Program-made: the position numbers and the translations under genes
DNA from: Thozetella sp. PMI_491
Lineage: Eukaryota > Ascomycota > Sordariomycetes > Chaetosphaeriales > Chaetosphaeriaceae
Length of the DNA: 64,000 nucleotides
Assembly: GCA_021432635.1 (NCBI GenBank)
Contig: MU270036.1
Location: forward strand, 398,182 to 462,181
Direction: 5' to 3'
Part shown: positions 34,156 to 44,279 of the stretch, one piece after another
Layout: each line of letters starts with the position of its first letter
Position numbering within the stretch: the stretch's first letter is position 1
The notes under the pieces: generated by a model
The model's database searches: none
What the model saw: the letters and a program-made list of their open reading frames with translations, nothing else
What the model was told of the DNA's origin: nothing

Positions 34156-34464
34156 TCGCCGCAGATGTAGCGTCTGCTCAATTGGGCCAGTTCTCTAGCT
34201 CTGTGTTGTATGATATATAACGGGACATGTTTGGTTACTGTCGGCCTCGGGCGAGGCTTGATCGTTAGGGGCGGAAAGGGCGGCGTATCGGGGAACGGAA
34301 CGGGTCTAATAGACATTGGCTTGGCAATTATATAATATCGGCGGTCTAAATTGACTAGGTTGGTGACTGTGCTCAGACTACTTCGCCTTCTCTCTAGGTA
34401 TGTTTCTCGACGTACACAGTCTGCCCCCGTCGGCTTGCTCCTCGAGATGCTTGTGAAATGATCC
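34156..34464. other. convergent 3' spacer
   Basis: 309 bp between two converging genes, AT-rich, consistent with two overlapping 3' UTRs. No gene was seen. Confidence 0.5.
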
Positions 34465-37040
34465 TCACCACTGCAGTGATTTTTCGGCTGGCTCGTCGTC
34501 CAGCTTCCCTGGGACAGCACCAGCGGCCTCTTTACGGCCAGTCACAGCCTCCAGAACCCCTTTGCCCCACCGATGGAAAGCATTGCTCATGCCCCCGGTC
34601 TTAACCAGCTGCCACTCTAGGTCGCTTAGCTGGAATTCGAATTCCTGCCCGGCAACCACCACCGCGCGCCGCTCAATGTCAATCTCGATCGGCTCCCCGT
34701 CCTTGGCGAGCTCGTAAAACTTCTCGTCCGAGATGACGAAGCCAAGAAGCCCCAGGTTCGGCTGGTTGCGGCCGTAAATGAACGCGAAGGATCTGGCGAT
34801 TACCGCCTGCACGCCAGCCCCTTGGAGAGCGGTGACGGCACTCTCGCGCGAACTCCCCACCCCAAACGCCAGACCCGCGACGACGATGTTGAGGCCGTCC
34901 TTGACTCGTTGCCGAAATTCGGGGTGGCTGTACTTGAGACAGAACGTCCCCAACTCCTCCGGGGTGGTGTGGGCACCGAGGGCCTCGGCTGGCGCAAGAG
35001 CATCGGTGTCGATGAAATCTCCCAGAGTCTGAACCCTGCCGCATATAGTGGCCGATGCAGCGTTTGTTTCGAATGCGGGGCTATTCGTGTGGCCATCTGG
35101 CTCCTGAGTACTTGGGCCGCTTGTCGGCGTGGGTTCAAAACCAGGATGCACATACGGCACTTCAACAGCGGCGGTCGTTTTTGTCCCGAGGATTTCCTCG
35201 AGTTTCTGCATGTCGATCTCCTCAAGTAACTCTTTGGGGTCGGTTATCACCATACCGAAACTGCTCGCTGCAACGGTGACTGCGGAGGAGATGCTCCCTA
35301 TGGCGCCTAGTCCACGTCAGTATAGAACGAATGGGAACAAATAAGAAAACAAGAAGCACACCTGGGCCCATTCTGTTCTTGAAGTTGCGATTCTGGCTGC
35401 TTAGCCACACCTCTCCTTCCCCGGCCTTGTCTGCCGCCATGCCCACGCAATAGCTGCACCCGGGAACTCCAATCTCAAAGCCAGCTTCTTCGTATATATC
35501 TGCCAGCCCTCTTGCTCTAAGATCATGCATGATGGGTCGCGATCCGGGGACAACTTTACGCTTGCCATGCGCGACAGGCTTAAATCCTTTTTTAAGACCA
35601 GCTTCGAGAACCAGGGCGGCGAGAACGAGGTCTTCTCGGACTGTAGTGCAAGCACCAATAAAGCAGCCATCCAGCTTTGTGCCAGCAACCACCTCCACGG
35701 GGACAACGTCGTCCGGGCTGGGATATCGGGCAACAAAGGACTCTACTTTTGCGAGGTCGATGATACAAGTTTCGGCATATTGAGCATCCTCATCGGGTTG
35801 ATAGTAAGTGGCAAGTCTCTTGTATTTTGGGTGCTTGCGGCGGTTTATAAAGTGGTGTGTGACTTCATCGGGGACGAATATGCCGGTGACACCACCAAAT
35901 TCCTGGCAGAGTCAGAGAATGCCCTGGACAAACGTATCAAGTGAACTCACAGTTGTCATGTTTGAAATGGCAAACCGAGCATCGCAAGACAGATATTTTA
36001 ATCCTGGGCCGGTATACTCGACCACACGATCTGCCGCCACGGTATTACGCTTGAGCTCCTTCAGCACGTATAATATCACGTCCTTGCCGCCCAGACCCGG
36101 CTTTGGTTGGTTGACAAAGCGAATCTCGACCGTTTCGGGGATTTTGAACCACGTCTGCCCGAGGACGAGGGGCATGGTGACGTCTGCCACACCCATCCCA
36201 ATAGCGAGGGCAGAAACAGATCCGGCCGAACATGTGTGCGAGTCGGAGCCAATGATCAGCATGCCGGGCTGCGCCCGCTCGCGACAGAACTCCGTGTGCA
36301 TAATCGTGTAGTTCATGCCCTGATATTCGGTCAATTTGAACACCTGTCTGGCCTTTTCGCTTGCCTCGATCAAAGGCTTAACCTTGGGATGGTCTTTGAT
36401 CCTGGGATCTACGACGTGGTCGCCAGCGATCCAGATTCTGTCGTTTCGAAAAACACCGGGCTTCCCGAGGCCATCGTACGTAGCTGCCATGGCCGACCAC
36501 GACAGCTCTGAGGCAATGACCCAGTCCACATCAACGCGGATGACGTCTCCAGGCTTGACCTCTCCTTTCCTCTCGACATCATGCGCGGCGAAGATTTTCT
36601 CAGCCAGTGTCATCGGTCTTCTACCCTGCGGACGCCATGATAGCGCTGCTGTCGGACGCTCGTACCGATCAACTGAGTTCAAGGCTTCGAGATAAGCCGA
36701 TGCGAGGAAGAGAACCTCCGCTACGTCGTCTTGGCCAAGATTTTGATCGTATTGCAGGCCAAGTCCTCCGAAGTCCGGGGGGTTTAAACACTGCGTAAGG
36801 AGGTCGCGGAGAGCGTCGGCTTCTCTAGAGCGCTGATTTCGATCCAGGGATTTCGAAATCGCAAGGACCTGCTCTAGAATATTGAGCTCCGAGTTTGAGA
36901 TTGCTTTGCAAGTCAGTGTCCAATTCCACATCTAAGCCCGGCACGATAGTATACGAACACCCATGTTGCTCCACAGGGAGCTCTATTTGGCGATAATCTT
37001 TAAGAACTTGCAACAACTGTGTGGTATATGTGCCTGACAT
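34465..37040 (-). CDS. fused LeuC-LeuD aconitase-family hydro-lyase
   Basis: The main exons are complement(35951..about 36903, 35362..35902, 34465..35306), plus a first exon from 37040 whose junction is uncertain (best in-frame choice 36959..37040 with a GTTCGT donor, total 805 aa). Introns at 35903-35950 and 35307-35361 are clear. The LeuC-like part begins near [12 protein letters not shown]; the [4Fe-4S] cysteines are in FIGACTT and PGCSYCVGM, and SDSHTCSAG is conserved. The LeuD-like swivel domain ([24 protein letters not shown]) is fused at the C-terminus, as in fungal isopropylmalate isomerase or homoaconitase. An N-terminal extension of about 130 aa precedes the catalytic domain and matches nothing I recognise. 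It probably catalyses a hydratase or isomerase reaction on an alkyl-malate, maleate or citrate substrate. It is divergent from an isocitrate-lyase-family gene. Confidence 0.88.
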
Positions 37041-37552
37041 GATGGCGAGGTCCGACGTTGCGATTGTCTTGGCTCAGAGAAAGTACGTCTTGTAACCCTT
37101 TTTGCGGATTAATACCCATCAACGTACTAGTGACCCTTCTGTTGCGCTTCTAGCGGCACAAATGGTAGGGAACAACGCGACTCCGGCCCGAGCCGGCCAT
37201 CGGGAAAGTTTGAAACTATGCTGGGGGTTTGAACCGGCCTGTCCGCGGCCATGTTTGCCCGATGCAAATGCGGATATGTTGTCATGTGGAGGGCGACCGG
37301 CCCGATCTTATGTCGGGCCGGCCTCCACAACGCCGGGGGCTCCGGCGCCGACTCCACACACAAATGCCATGGCGCATGCCGATTGGAGCGGAGTTCTTAG
37401 GCCCGATGTATACGAGTTCCCTTCCGGCCAATCGGCCACGGCTAACAACGGGCTGGCAAGGGAACACGGCCGAAGGGGTGTAATGGAGGCGATTAAAACG
37501 CTTTTGTCGCAGCATACGGTAAGCGTGGAACGGTCATTGCCAATAGCGAAAG
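37041..37552. promoter_or_regulatory. divergent promoter, hydro-lyase / lyase
   Basis: 512 bp shared by two head-to-head genes of complementary chemistry. The sequence has several GGCCGG/CCGGCC stretches (for example near 37185, 37230 and 37290-37320) but no single clear operator. Confidence 0.55.
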
Positions 37553-38541
37553 ATGGCGGGTGCTTCGAAGCCAAAGGCCGCCGCCGCACGTCTGAGGGAG
37601 CTCCTGGCTGACAAGACCCGGATCGTAAACTGCCCAGGCGTCTACGATGGACTCACCGCACGTCTGGCTTTGCACGAGGGGTTCGATTGTCTTTACATGG
37701 CAAGTAGTACCATCCCTTGTCAATTCCATGATCAGCATTCTAACGGCCGACACAGACCGGCGCGGGGACGTCGGCGTCAAGACTGGGCGCGCCGGACCTG
37801 GGAGTCGCGACCATGAACGACATGCTAGACAATGCCTCCATGATCGCGTCTCTCAACCGGACGGTACCGCTGATCGCCGATGCAGATACGGGCTACGGCG
37901 GCCCCCTCATGGTTGCGAGGACCGTGCAATCGTACATCACTGCCGGGATTGCCGGGCTGCACTTGGAGGACCAGGTAGTCACTAAGCGATGCGGGCACCT
38001 GGCCGGCAAAGAGCTGGTCGACGAACACACATACATGTCGCGGATAAAGGCGGCAGTCATGGCAAGGGACGAGATGAGGGCCACGACCGGAGGCGATATT
38101 GTCATCATTGCCCGGACGGACGCCCTGCAGTCTCTGGGGTACGACGCGGCGGTGAGCCGGCTCAAAGCGGCAGTGGACATCGGCGCCGACGTCGCTTTCC
38201 TCGAAGGCCCTACATCCCTTGACCAATGCCGGCAAGTCTGCCGGGATCTCGGTGAAGTTCCCGTGCTGCTAAACATGGTTCCGGGAGGTGTGACGCCAGC
38301 CCTGAGCGTTTCCCAGGCCCAAGAGATGGGTTTCCGCATCATGATTCATCCTGGCTTGGCTCTTGCTCCTGTTGTTGAAGCGGTAGCCGGTGCTTACAAG
38401 GAAATGAAGGCTAGCGGAAGCGTCCAGGTCAGTGACGCACAGGCCAAGGAGGGAGTCAAGAGGCTTTTCAACGCATGTGGGCTGCAGGATTGTATAAAGT
38501 TTGACGCCGATGCCGGGGGCGTTGCTTTCAAGAGTGTATAA
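37553..38541 (+). CDS. isocitrate lyase/PEP mutase-family C-C lyase
   Basis: Two exons (37553-37699, 37756-38541) with a 56-bp intron that begins GCAAGT and ends CACAG, a GC-AG intron; only this junction gives the conserved LYM-TGAGTSASRLGAPDLG reading. The product is 310 aa. Motifs are CPGVYDGLTARLA at the N-terminus, DADTGYGG for Mg2+ and oxyanion binding, GLHLEDQ, and the catalytic loop KRCGHLAGKELV with the active-site Cys. This is the methylisocitrate lyase / dimethylmalate lyase / oxaloacetate hydrolase / PEP mutase superfamily. The KxCGH loop fits C-C lyases rather than PEP mutases. It would split a 2-hydroxy or alkyl dicarboxylate or tricarboxylate to pyruvate or glyoxylate plus an acid. 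There is no obvious mitochondrial or peroxisomal signal. Confidence 0.9.
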
Positions 38542-38652
38542 GTCTTTGGAGTAATTGATACTGCTCAAGGCTCCCTGCATTGCTCAAAGGGAGTAAAGTG
38601 GTAGCATCAAATAGAGGTTGGTATTGTACATTCTCTCGACAGTCAACCGAAT

Positions 38653-41261
38653 TCAGGGACCCTGGCTCAACAGATCGCCGTATTCCATCATGAAATCGGG
38701 AAACAACAGGTCAAATTGCATGATATCTGAGCTCAAGAACCCGGTGTCTCGCGGCATGTCTTCTCCGGGCGTATCACCTAGTGGCTCTTGTGTAGACTCA
38801 GCAGCCAGAAATTCCGAAGGAGAAACGATTTGGTGATACGTTAAATCCGATATGCCTTGATTGTCTAGAGGGTTAGAATTTTGCACGATGGTATTTGTAT
38901 GCCTGGGCTGCTGCACGGATATGGATGTGGAGAGTGCCGGGTAATCCGTCGTCATTGGGCCGGCAGACCCTGCCGTAGATGCTGGAGACATGAATGGAGG
39001 GGGGAGACTGGGGGCCCCGTTGCTTGGTTGTCCGGCATACTCGTCACGCCACTGCCATAGTGCGTCGTGTACGAGACTGAGGAATAGTCGAGACTTGAGC
39101 CCAAGCCGCGGCGGGATCCGTGGGGACTTCTCGAAAAGAGTCTTTTGAATGCTCCATAGCTGCGGCAACACCTTGGTTGTCCGGCCCTCTATGTCGTTGT
39201 CCTCCACAGAACACTGCTTACAGATCGAGACGCAAGCATTAAAGGTGTCCTTTGCCAGCTCCGTATCGACGTATTGACCGTAGCTCGAATGCACAACCTT
39301 GGATATGAAGATTGCTGCCGTAAAAGCAACTCGTAGGTTCAGCAGCGGGAGATATATGCCGGGTGTGCCTTCATTTCCTCCTTGTTGGAGTGCGTTGATA
39401 TATTGGATGGCCGTGTCGAATGCTTCAATGACGCCTTCCCTGCGGGGAGCTGAATCTTCATCCTCAAACAGCCAATATGACCTTAGCTGAAAACAGGCAG
39501 ATAAAAGGTTTAAGCGCGTGCGGTCTGATCAGTGTTACCATGGGGTATCGAAGAGACAGCAGGAGGAGACTTACGAGATTTCGGCTTGCCCAGTCGATTC
39601 TCTAACTCCCGGAGATCTGACTCCAGCAGCTTAAAAAGCGAGGTCTTCCAAGATCGAGCCGCCGAGTCCTCTATCCCTCCGGGGATATTCATGGCCAGAT
39701 GTATCTTATTGCATATGGTCTGTATCATGACTGCTTGGTGTAGAGACTCTGGTAGCTTGTATGGGTTTGACTCGGCAGATGCCCGCTCAATAGTCTGATC
39801 AGCAGAGAAGTACGGCTGGTGCCCGCTCCCCGTAGCTACCCTGTGCAGAGTTGGTTGGGTCAGTTAAAATTGGACGTCATGGTATGTGTCTAAAGGGGAA
39901 AAGTTGATGAAGAAAGCCAGAATTCGAGCTACGCACCCTTCAATAGCAACATAGCTGCAGCACCAAACTTTGACGGCCTCGAGAAGCTGTGCAGATTCCA
40001 GCGAGACCCGAGTCCGCGAATAGTGCATCAAGATGTCCGGTCGATGCAGCCCAACGTGGGTGGCGGCAGACTTGAGGATACCCGCTAAGAGGAAGGTGAC
40101 GTCTAGTGGCATGGAAGAAACGGGAAACGGCCAGACGCAGAGTATCGACATAGCCTGCAGGGAGGGCAGTGTGTGCGGAACGATGGCGATGGCTGACCAA
40201 AGCAGTTTCTTGACTGCAGGAATCAAGGTCTGCAGAAGCGAGAAGTCGGAGCTGTCATGACGAGCAGCGGTTGCGATTATAGTCCAAAATAAGAGAGGAG
40301 AGGCCTCGTACACGCTATCTGGAGAAACAGATGGAACAAGGACCGGCAGGGAGGGGTGATAAGACGAGAAATAGCTAACATAGGTCAATCCCATAACGGT
40401 CCATGTCGAGCGGAAGGGTGGTGACGAGTGCCTTACATCTCGAAGAAATGCTGGACTTGAGCCGGAATTAGAGAGATGGTCTCGATTCTTCGTGCAATCG
40501 TCGGCACGAGAGATCCTGACACGCTGCTATTAGATGGCACGGGGCGGTTGGAAGGACCCCTCGCTTCGGAAGCGATCCTGGGACCAGTAAGGCGGTTCTC
40601 GAGGCTGGCAGGTGCTGGTGGCACCGCTTCTGAAGAGCTTGGCGGAGCTGGAGACGGAGCCCGGTCGGGCAGGTGAGCACTTGAAGCAAAATCACGCCAG
40701 GGCAGGTCGCCCGCCGATTTGAGCAGCTCCACATGGTTGACTAGGTCGCTCAATGTGCTGTTAAAGAACAATTCAGCGGATCTGTGCTTCTTGAGAAAGG
40801 GTGCAAAGGCGCATTACGTCCTCTTGCTGACTCGTCTGTATTCGGCGTCGAAGACACATGGCCGAGCAAGCTCCGAGCAGCGCTGGCAGGCTTGTGTGCC
40901 ACCATCAGAGCCTTCACAGCGCAGCTAGTAATGCCGATGTCAGATCCAATGTGGAGCCAGTCTCGGACAAGGGAGGGAAGTGTGGCGTATGGGACAGAGG
41001 GTGGGCATCACGCACCTTGGATTGTCTGCAGTATTGGCAAGCGACCCTTCTTCGCTTCGATGGCCGCCCGCTCCCCGCTACGTCCTCTGCGCTCCTCGAC
41101 CCTGCCTCGACAGCGTCTGATAGCCTCCTCCGGCCCAGACTCGATGCCGGCGGCCGTGGGGCTAGGGCTCGGTTACGGGGCATGGCACTTTGCTCAGCCT
41201 CCATGGCAACCAGGGAATACTGAGCCAGGGGCCGCGAGCCCTCGGGCCGACGGCCAGACAA
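38653..41261 (-). CDS. Zn2Cys6 transcription factor
   Basis: Six exons can be joined in frame: complement(41016..41261, 40818..40924, 40437..40757, 39937..40374, 39575..39840, 38653..39524), 749 aa; an internal Met at 41204 could be the true start. The intron at 40925-41015 splits the zinc cluster, so CQYCRQSK joins LRCEGSDGGTQACQRC...C (Cys-x2-Cys-x6-Cys-x9-Cys-x2-Cys-x6-Cys). The third exon may begin at 40757 or 40781 (60- or 36-bp intron). The middle-homology region (FFEIYFSSYHPSLPVL, SPLLFWTIIATAARH, VGLHRPD) and RLNLLSACFQLRSYWLFEDE, created by a 50-bp intron at 39525-39574, are typical of fungal regulators. It is convergent with the lyase gene and upstream of the aldehyde dehydrogenase, so it is a likely regulator of this block. 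Confidence 0.9.
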
Positions 41262-41928
41262 GGGTTGAAGAGTGTGTGGTCGACTGTCGGACAGGGCGCT
41301 CCGGTGTTAAAGTAGATATTAATTGCAGCAGTGAGTCTCCGAATGTCAGCCTTGAAAGGCAGGATCAGGGGCGATGCAGCCACTGCCAACATCGGGGAGT
41401 GCGGCGTGGCGAGCATTCGGCCATGTCACGGGGCCCTAAAACTTGCCGCACGATCCCCTTCCCCGTGGTTCCAGCCCCCTCATGCCCCGCATATTAGTGA
41501 GAACCCCAAACCCCACAGCGGCTAACCAGGCGCACAAAGTCCCGCGGTGGAGAGTAGCAGCTAAGCTAGCGCGTGCTTTAGAAAGTATGGGGGCTGGCTC
41601 CTGGACAATACCTAGAAGACAACTATCTCAAGAATAATTCTTATAGCCACAATCCTGGGATACCTATACCAGCGGCTTACTCCAACGATCCTAGAACTGC
41701 TTCTACTGGAGTCGCTCCCTGCCGCCGCTGGCCTACGGTATATTTACTATGCTTTCTGACCGCTCTATGCACCGTCGTCAGAGTTACAGTGTGTTATATG
41801 CACCCGATTTTCATGTTTCTCTGAACTTTTATGCAACCAATTCTTATAGCATGAAGGCTACACTAACGACATTTATGGAAACGAAGGGAAGCTATAGAGA
41901 CCTAAAATGTGTGTGCCGTATATGTGCT
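41262..41928. other. spacer between regulator and aldehyde dehydrogenase
   Basis: 667 bp. The part from about 41590 to 41930 turns AT-rich and changes composition abruptly relative to 41262-41590. It could be the 3' region of the dehydrogenase gene or a decayed insertion; no recognisable element remains. Confidence 0.4.
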
Positions 41929-43413
41929 TCAACCTAGGTTCATGTGGACTGCTTTAGTCTGCGTCCAATCGTAGAGCTCATGCAAGCTATGCTCCCGGCC
42001 CATCCCTGACTGCTTATAACCGCCAAAAGGAATGCCCAGGAAGTGCGTAGAACTTGTGTTCACCCAGACATACCCCGCCTCCATCTTCTTCACAGCCTTT
42101 TGTGCTGTGGTGGTGTTTGAGGTATAAATCGAGCCCGTCAGCCCATATTCAACCGAGTTGACCTGCTTCCACAGCTCTTCCTCGTCGGTCCACTTGAGAA
42201 CGCTCATGATGGGGCCGAAGACTTCCTCTTGAGCAATTCTCATGCTTTGCTGGACATCCGAGAACACGGTTGGCGTCATGAAGCAGCCACCCGAGAGCGG
42301 ATCCGGCAGCTCTGGGGCATGTCCGCCCAGAACCAGCTTGGCGCCCTCGCCCTTGGCAATGTCAATGTACTTCTTCACCCTCTCAACCGCTCTTTGATCA
42401 ACTAGGGCGCCCATAGTTGTTTTAGGATCTAGTGGGTTCCCTGGCTGATGTTCTTCGGTGATCTTGTCGACAACCAGTTTAAGCACATCGTCGTGTATGG
42501 ACTCGTGCAAGAAGACGCGGGATGTAGATGAGCAGGACTGGCCACACCAGGCCCAGTTCATTCCCTTGACAATACCGTCGACTAATTTGGATTTTTCGGC
42601 ATCTGGATATGCGACAAGAGCGTTCTTCCCGCCGAGCTCATATATAGTGAGCTTCAGCGTATCCGCAGCGGCCCTCGAGATAGCGCGTCCAATTGGAACA
42701 CTGCCAACAAGTGTAATCTTCTTGACGAGGGGATGACTGGATAGGGTCTGGCCGCATTCCTTGCCTCCAGCCAGTACGTTCACCACTCCCGGCGGGAAGA
42801 GTGGCCCAATAAGCTCCATAAGTCGAAGGGCCGAGAGCGGTGCTTGCTCGGCTGCCTTCATCACTATGGTGTTGCCTGCAACGAGGGGAGGCGCAAGTTT
42901 TGCCCCCACCATCAAGAGGGGGTGGTTGTAAGCAACGATCCGAGCGACCACTCCGAGGGGCTCCCGAAGCGTGTAATGAAACATGTCTTCGGTCAGTCGC
43001 TGGGTCTCTCCGGTCACAGCCGGCATCAGACCAGCGAAGAGGTCCAGATTCATCGCGCAGTACTCTATCTCTTGCCGCATGATGGCCACTGGACTGCCGA
43101 TGTTCCAGGCGTCGAGCATCGCCAGCTCCTCTGCATGGTCTCGTACGACCTGGGCTGCTTTGCGAAGTAGGTTGCACCTCTCTAACGTCGAGGTGTCGCG
43201 CCAGCTCTCGAACGCCTTCTCCGCAGTTTCGAGGGCGGCCACCGTGTCCTCCGGGCCGGCAAAGGCGACCTTGGCAATGGCCTTGCCGGTCACGGGGCTG
43301 ATGATTTCTTTGTACTCTCCATCCTTGGGCTCATGGAATGCTCCGTTGAAGTAGAGCCCTAGATTCTCCGGTAGATACTGGCGAGCCTCGAACTCATTTG
43401 TTGATTCCGCCAT
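41929..43413 (-). CDS. NAD(P)-dependent aldehyde dehydrogenase
   Basis: A single exon of 494 aa, the normal length for the superfamily. NAD-binding and catalytic blocks are intact: YNHPLLMVGAKLAPPLVAGNT, the LVGSVPIGR strand (GSxxxG-like), catalytic Glu in ELGGKN and catalytic Cys in GQSCSSTSRVFL. EVFGPIMSV and PFGGYKQSG are at the C-terminal side. The resemblance is to betaine-aldehyde / broad-substrate ALDHs. It oxidises an aldehyde to the acid with NAD(P)+, in the cytosol. The ATG at 43413 is the first in frame and fits the family start (LYFNGAF follows at residue 20). It is divergent from the P450 gene across an 866-bp region with several CCAAT boxes, so the two may act in sequence (oxidation of an alcohol or aldehyde to an acid). 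Confidence 0.94.
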   Translation of the reverse strand: MAESTNEFEARQYLPENLGLYFNGAFHEPKDGEYKEIISPVTGKAIAKVAFAGPEDTVAALETAEKAFESWRDTSTLERCNLLRKAAQVVRDHAEELAMLDAWNIGSPVAIMRQEIEYCAMNLDLFAGLMPAVTGETQRLTEDMFHYTLREPLGVVARIVAYNHPLLMVGAKLAPPLVAGNTIVMKAAEQAPLSALRLMELIGPLFPPGVVNVLAGGKECGQTLSSHPLVKKITLVGSVPIGRAISRAAADTLKLTIYELGGKNALVAYPDAEKSKLVDGIVKGMNWAWCGQSCSSTSRVFLHESIHDDVLKLVVDKITEEHQPGNPLDPKTTMGALVDQRAVERVKKYIDIAKGEGAKLVLGGHAPELPDPLSGGCFMTPTVFSDVQQSMRIAQEEVFGPIMSVLKWTDEEELWKQVNSVEYGLTGSIYTSNTTTAQKAVKKMEAGYVWVNTSSTHFLGIPFGGYKQSGMGREHSLHELYDWTQTKAVHMNLG

Positions 43414-44279
43414 ATTTTAGGAGAGGAAACCAGAGAGTTGACGACGAAGCTCGAGTGTTCGACAGAGTGGTGATTCATAAAGTAGTACTTATTGCTAAAG
43501 ATGTGCTTGTAGGCCAATGGTCATACTAAACCACGGACAGCGTGACGTAGCTTCTCAACGGTTATATACCAAGGGTCATAGGTTACGAACCATCGAGAGC
43601 CAAGCGGAGCCCTCGTCTCACCGTCCTAATTCGCCTCCGCACCATATCTCCCATGCTGGAGACCCCGCACTATCTAGCGCCTTGGGGTAAACTAGACCGA
43701 GCCATCGTCACTCGGGATGGCGTTTTGTTCGAGGTGAGCATCGGTGAATCGCTCCTCTGCGGCGATCTCTGATTGGCCAATCTTCAAGTTGCGCGAAATC
43801 GGCCCGGGAAAACGGCCTTTGGCCAATGAACGCCTCGCCAGATCCCACCCCGAGTAGCCAATCAGAGCGGCCAGGCGGTCTTCGACTCCGATTTAGCGTC
43901 ACTGGCTTTCCTGGGCCAATCGCCAGTCGTGTTGATCCTCAAGATATTCAACGCCCGAATGCCTGTGACCTTAGGCCTAGGCTACATTCTGGGGTTGGCC
44001 GTCATGCCCCGCGTTTTACCCCACCGGACGGACGACCCGGGTTCCTGGGGCCGAACCCCCACGCCAATGTGCACCGAAGAGGGAAACTAGTAAATACAGG
44101 CTCACCTTGCCAGGTAGGGAGACTGCGGTTTTCCTACCCTTCTTTAACGTTACGGCGTACTTCTCTGGGCGCTTGTTCCTGTGCCTTGATTGCATATGTC
44201 AACTAGACCCTCTCTGTTTCCATTACACCGTCGTCACTACCTACACAAGATAGCTACCAAACACCTTGATCAGTGAGCC
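43414..44279. promoter_or_regulatory. divergent promoter, aldehyde dehydrogenase / P450
   Basis: 866 bp between two head-to-head oxidative genes. CCAAT boxes occur at 43777, 43823, 43858 and 43916, one of them inside the palindrome GATTGGCCAATC at 43771-43782. No gene is supported inside the interval. Confidence 0.6.
43771..43920. promoter_or_regulatory. cluster of CCAAT boxes
   Basis: Four CCAAT pentamers in 150 bp, the first in a perfect 12-bp palindrome (ATTGG/CCAAT back to back). CCAAT is the binding core of the fungal Hap/CBC heterotrimer, which with HapX also links to iron and redox control. Counts are direct; the binding is inferred. Confidence 0.6.

Noticed and set aside
39481-39574. 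Intron in the second regulator ending at the TTTTCAG near 39488
   Set aside because: That acceptor shifts the frame and gives an early stop. The acceptor at 39525 (50-bp intron) keeps frame and restores RLNLLSACFQLRSYW.
41590-41930. AT-rich stretch as a transposon remnant
   Set aside because: The composition change is real, but there is no coding match, terminal inverted repeat or target duplication, so it is reported only as a spacer.
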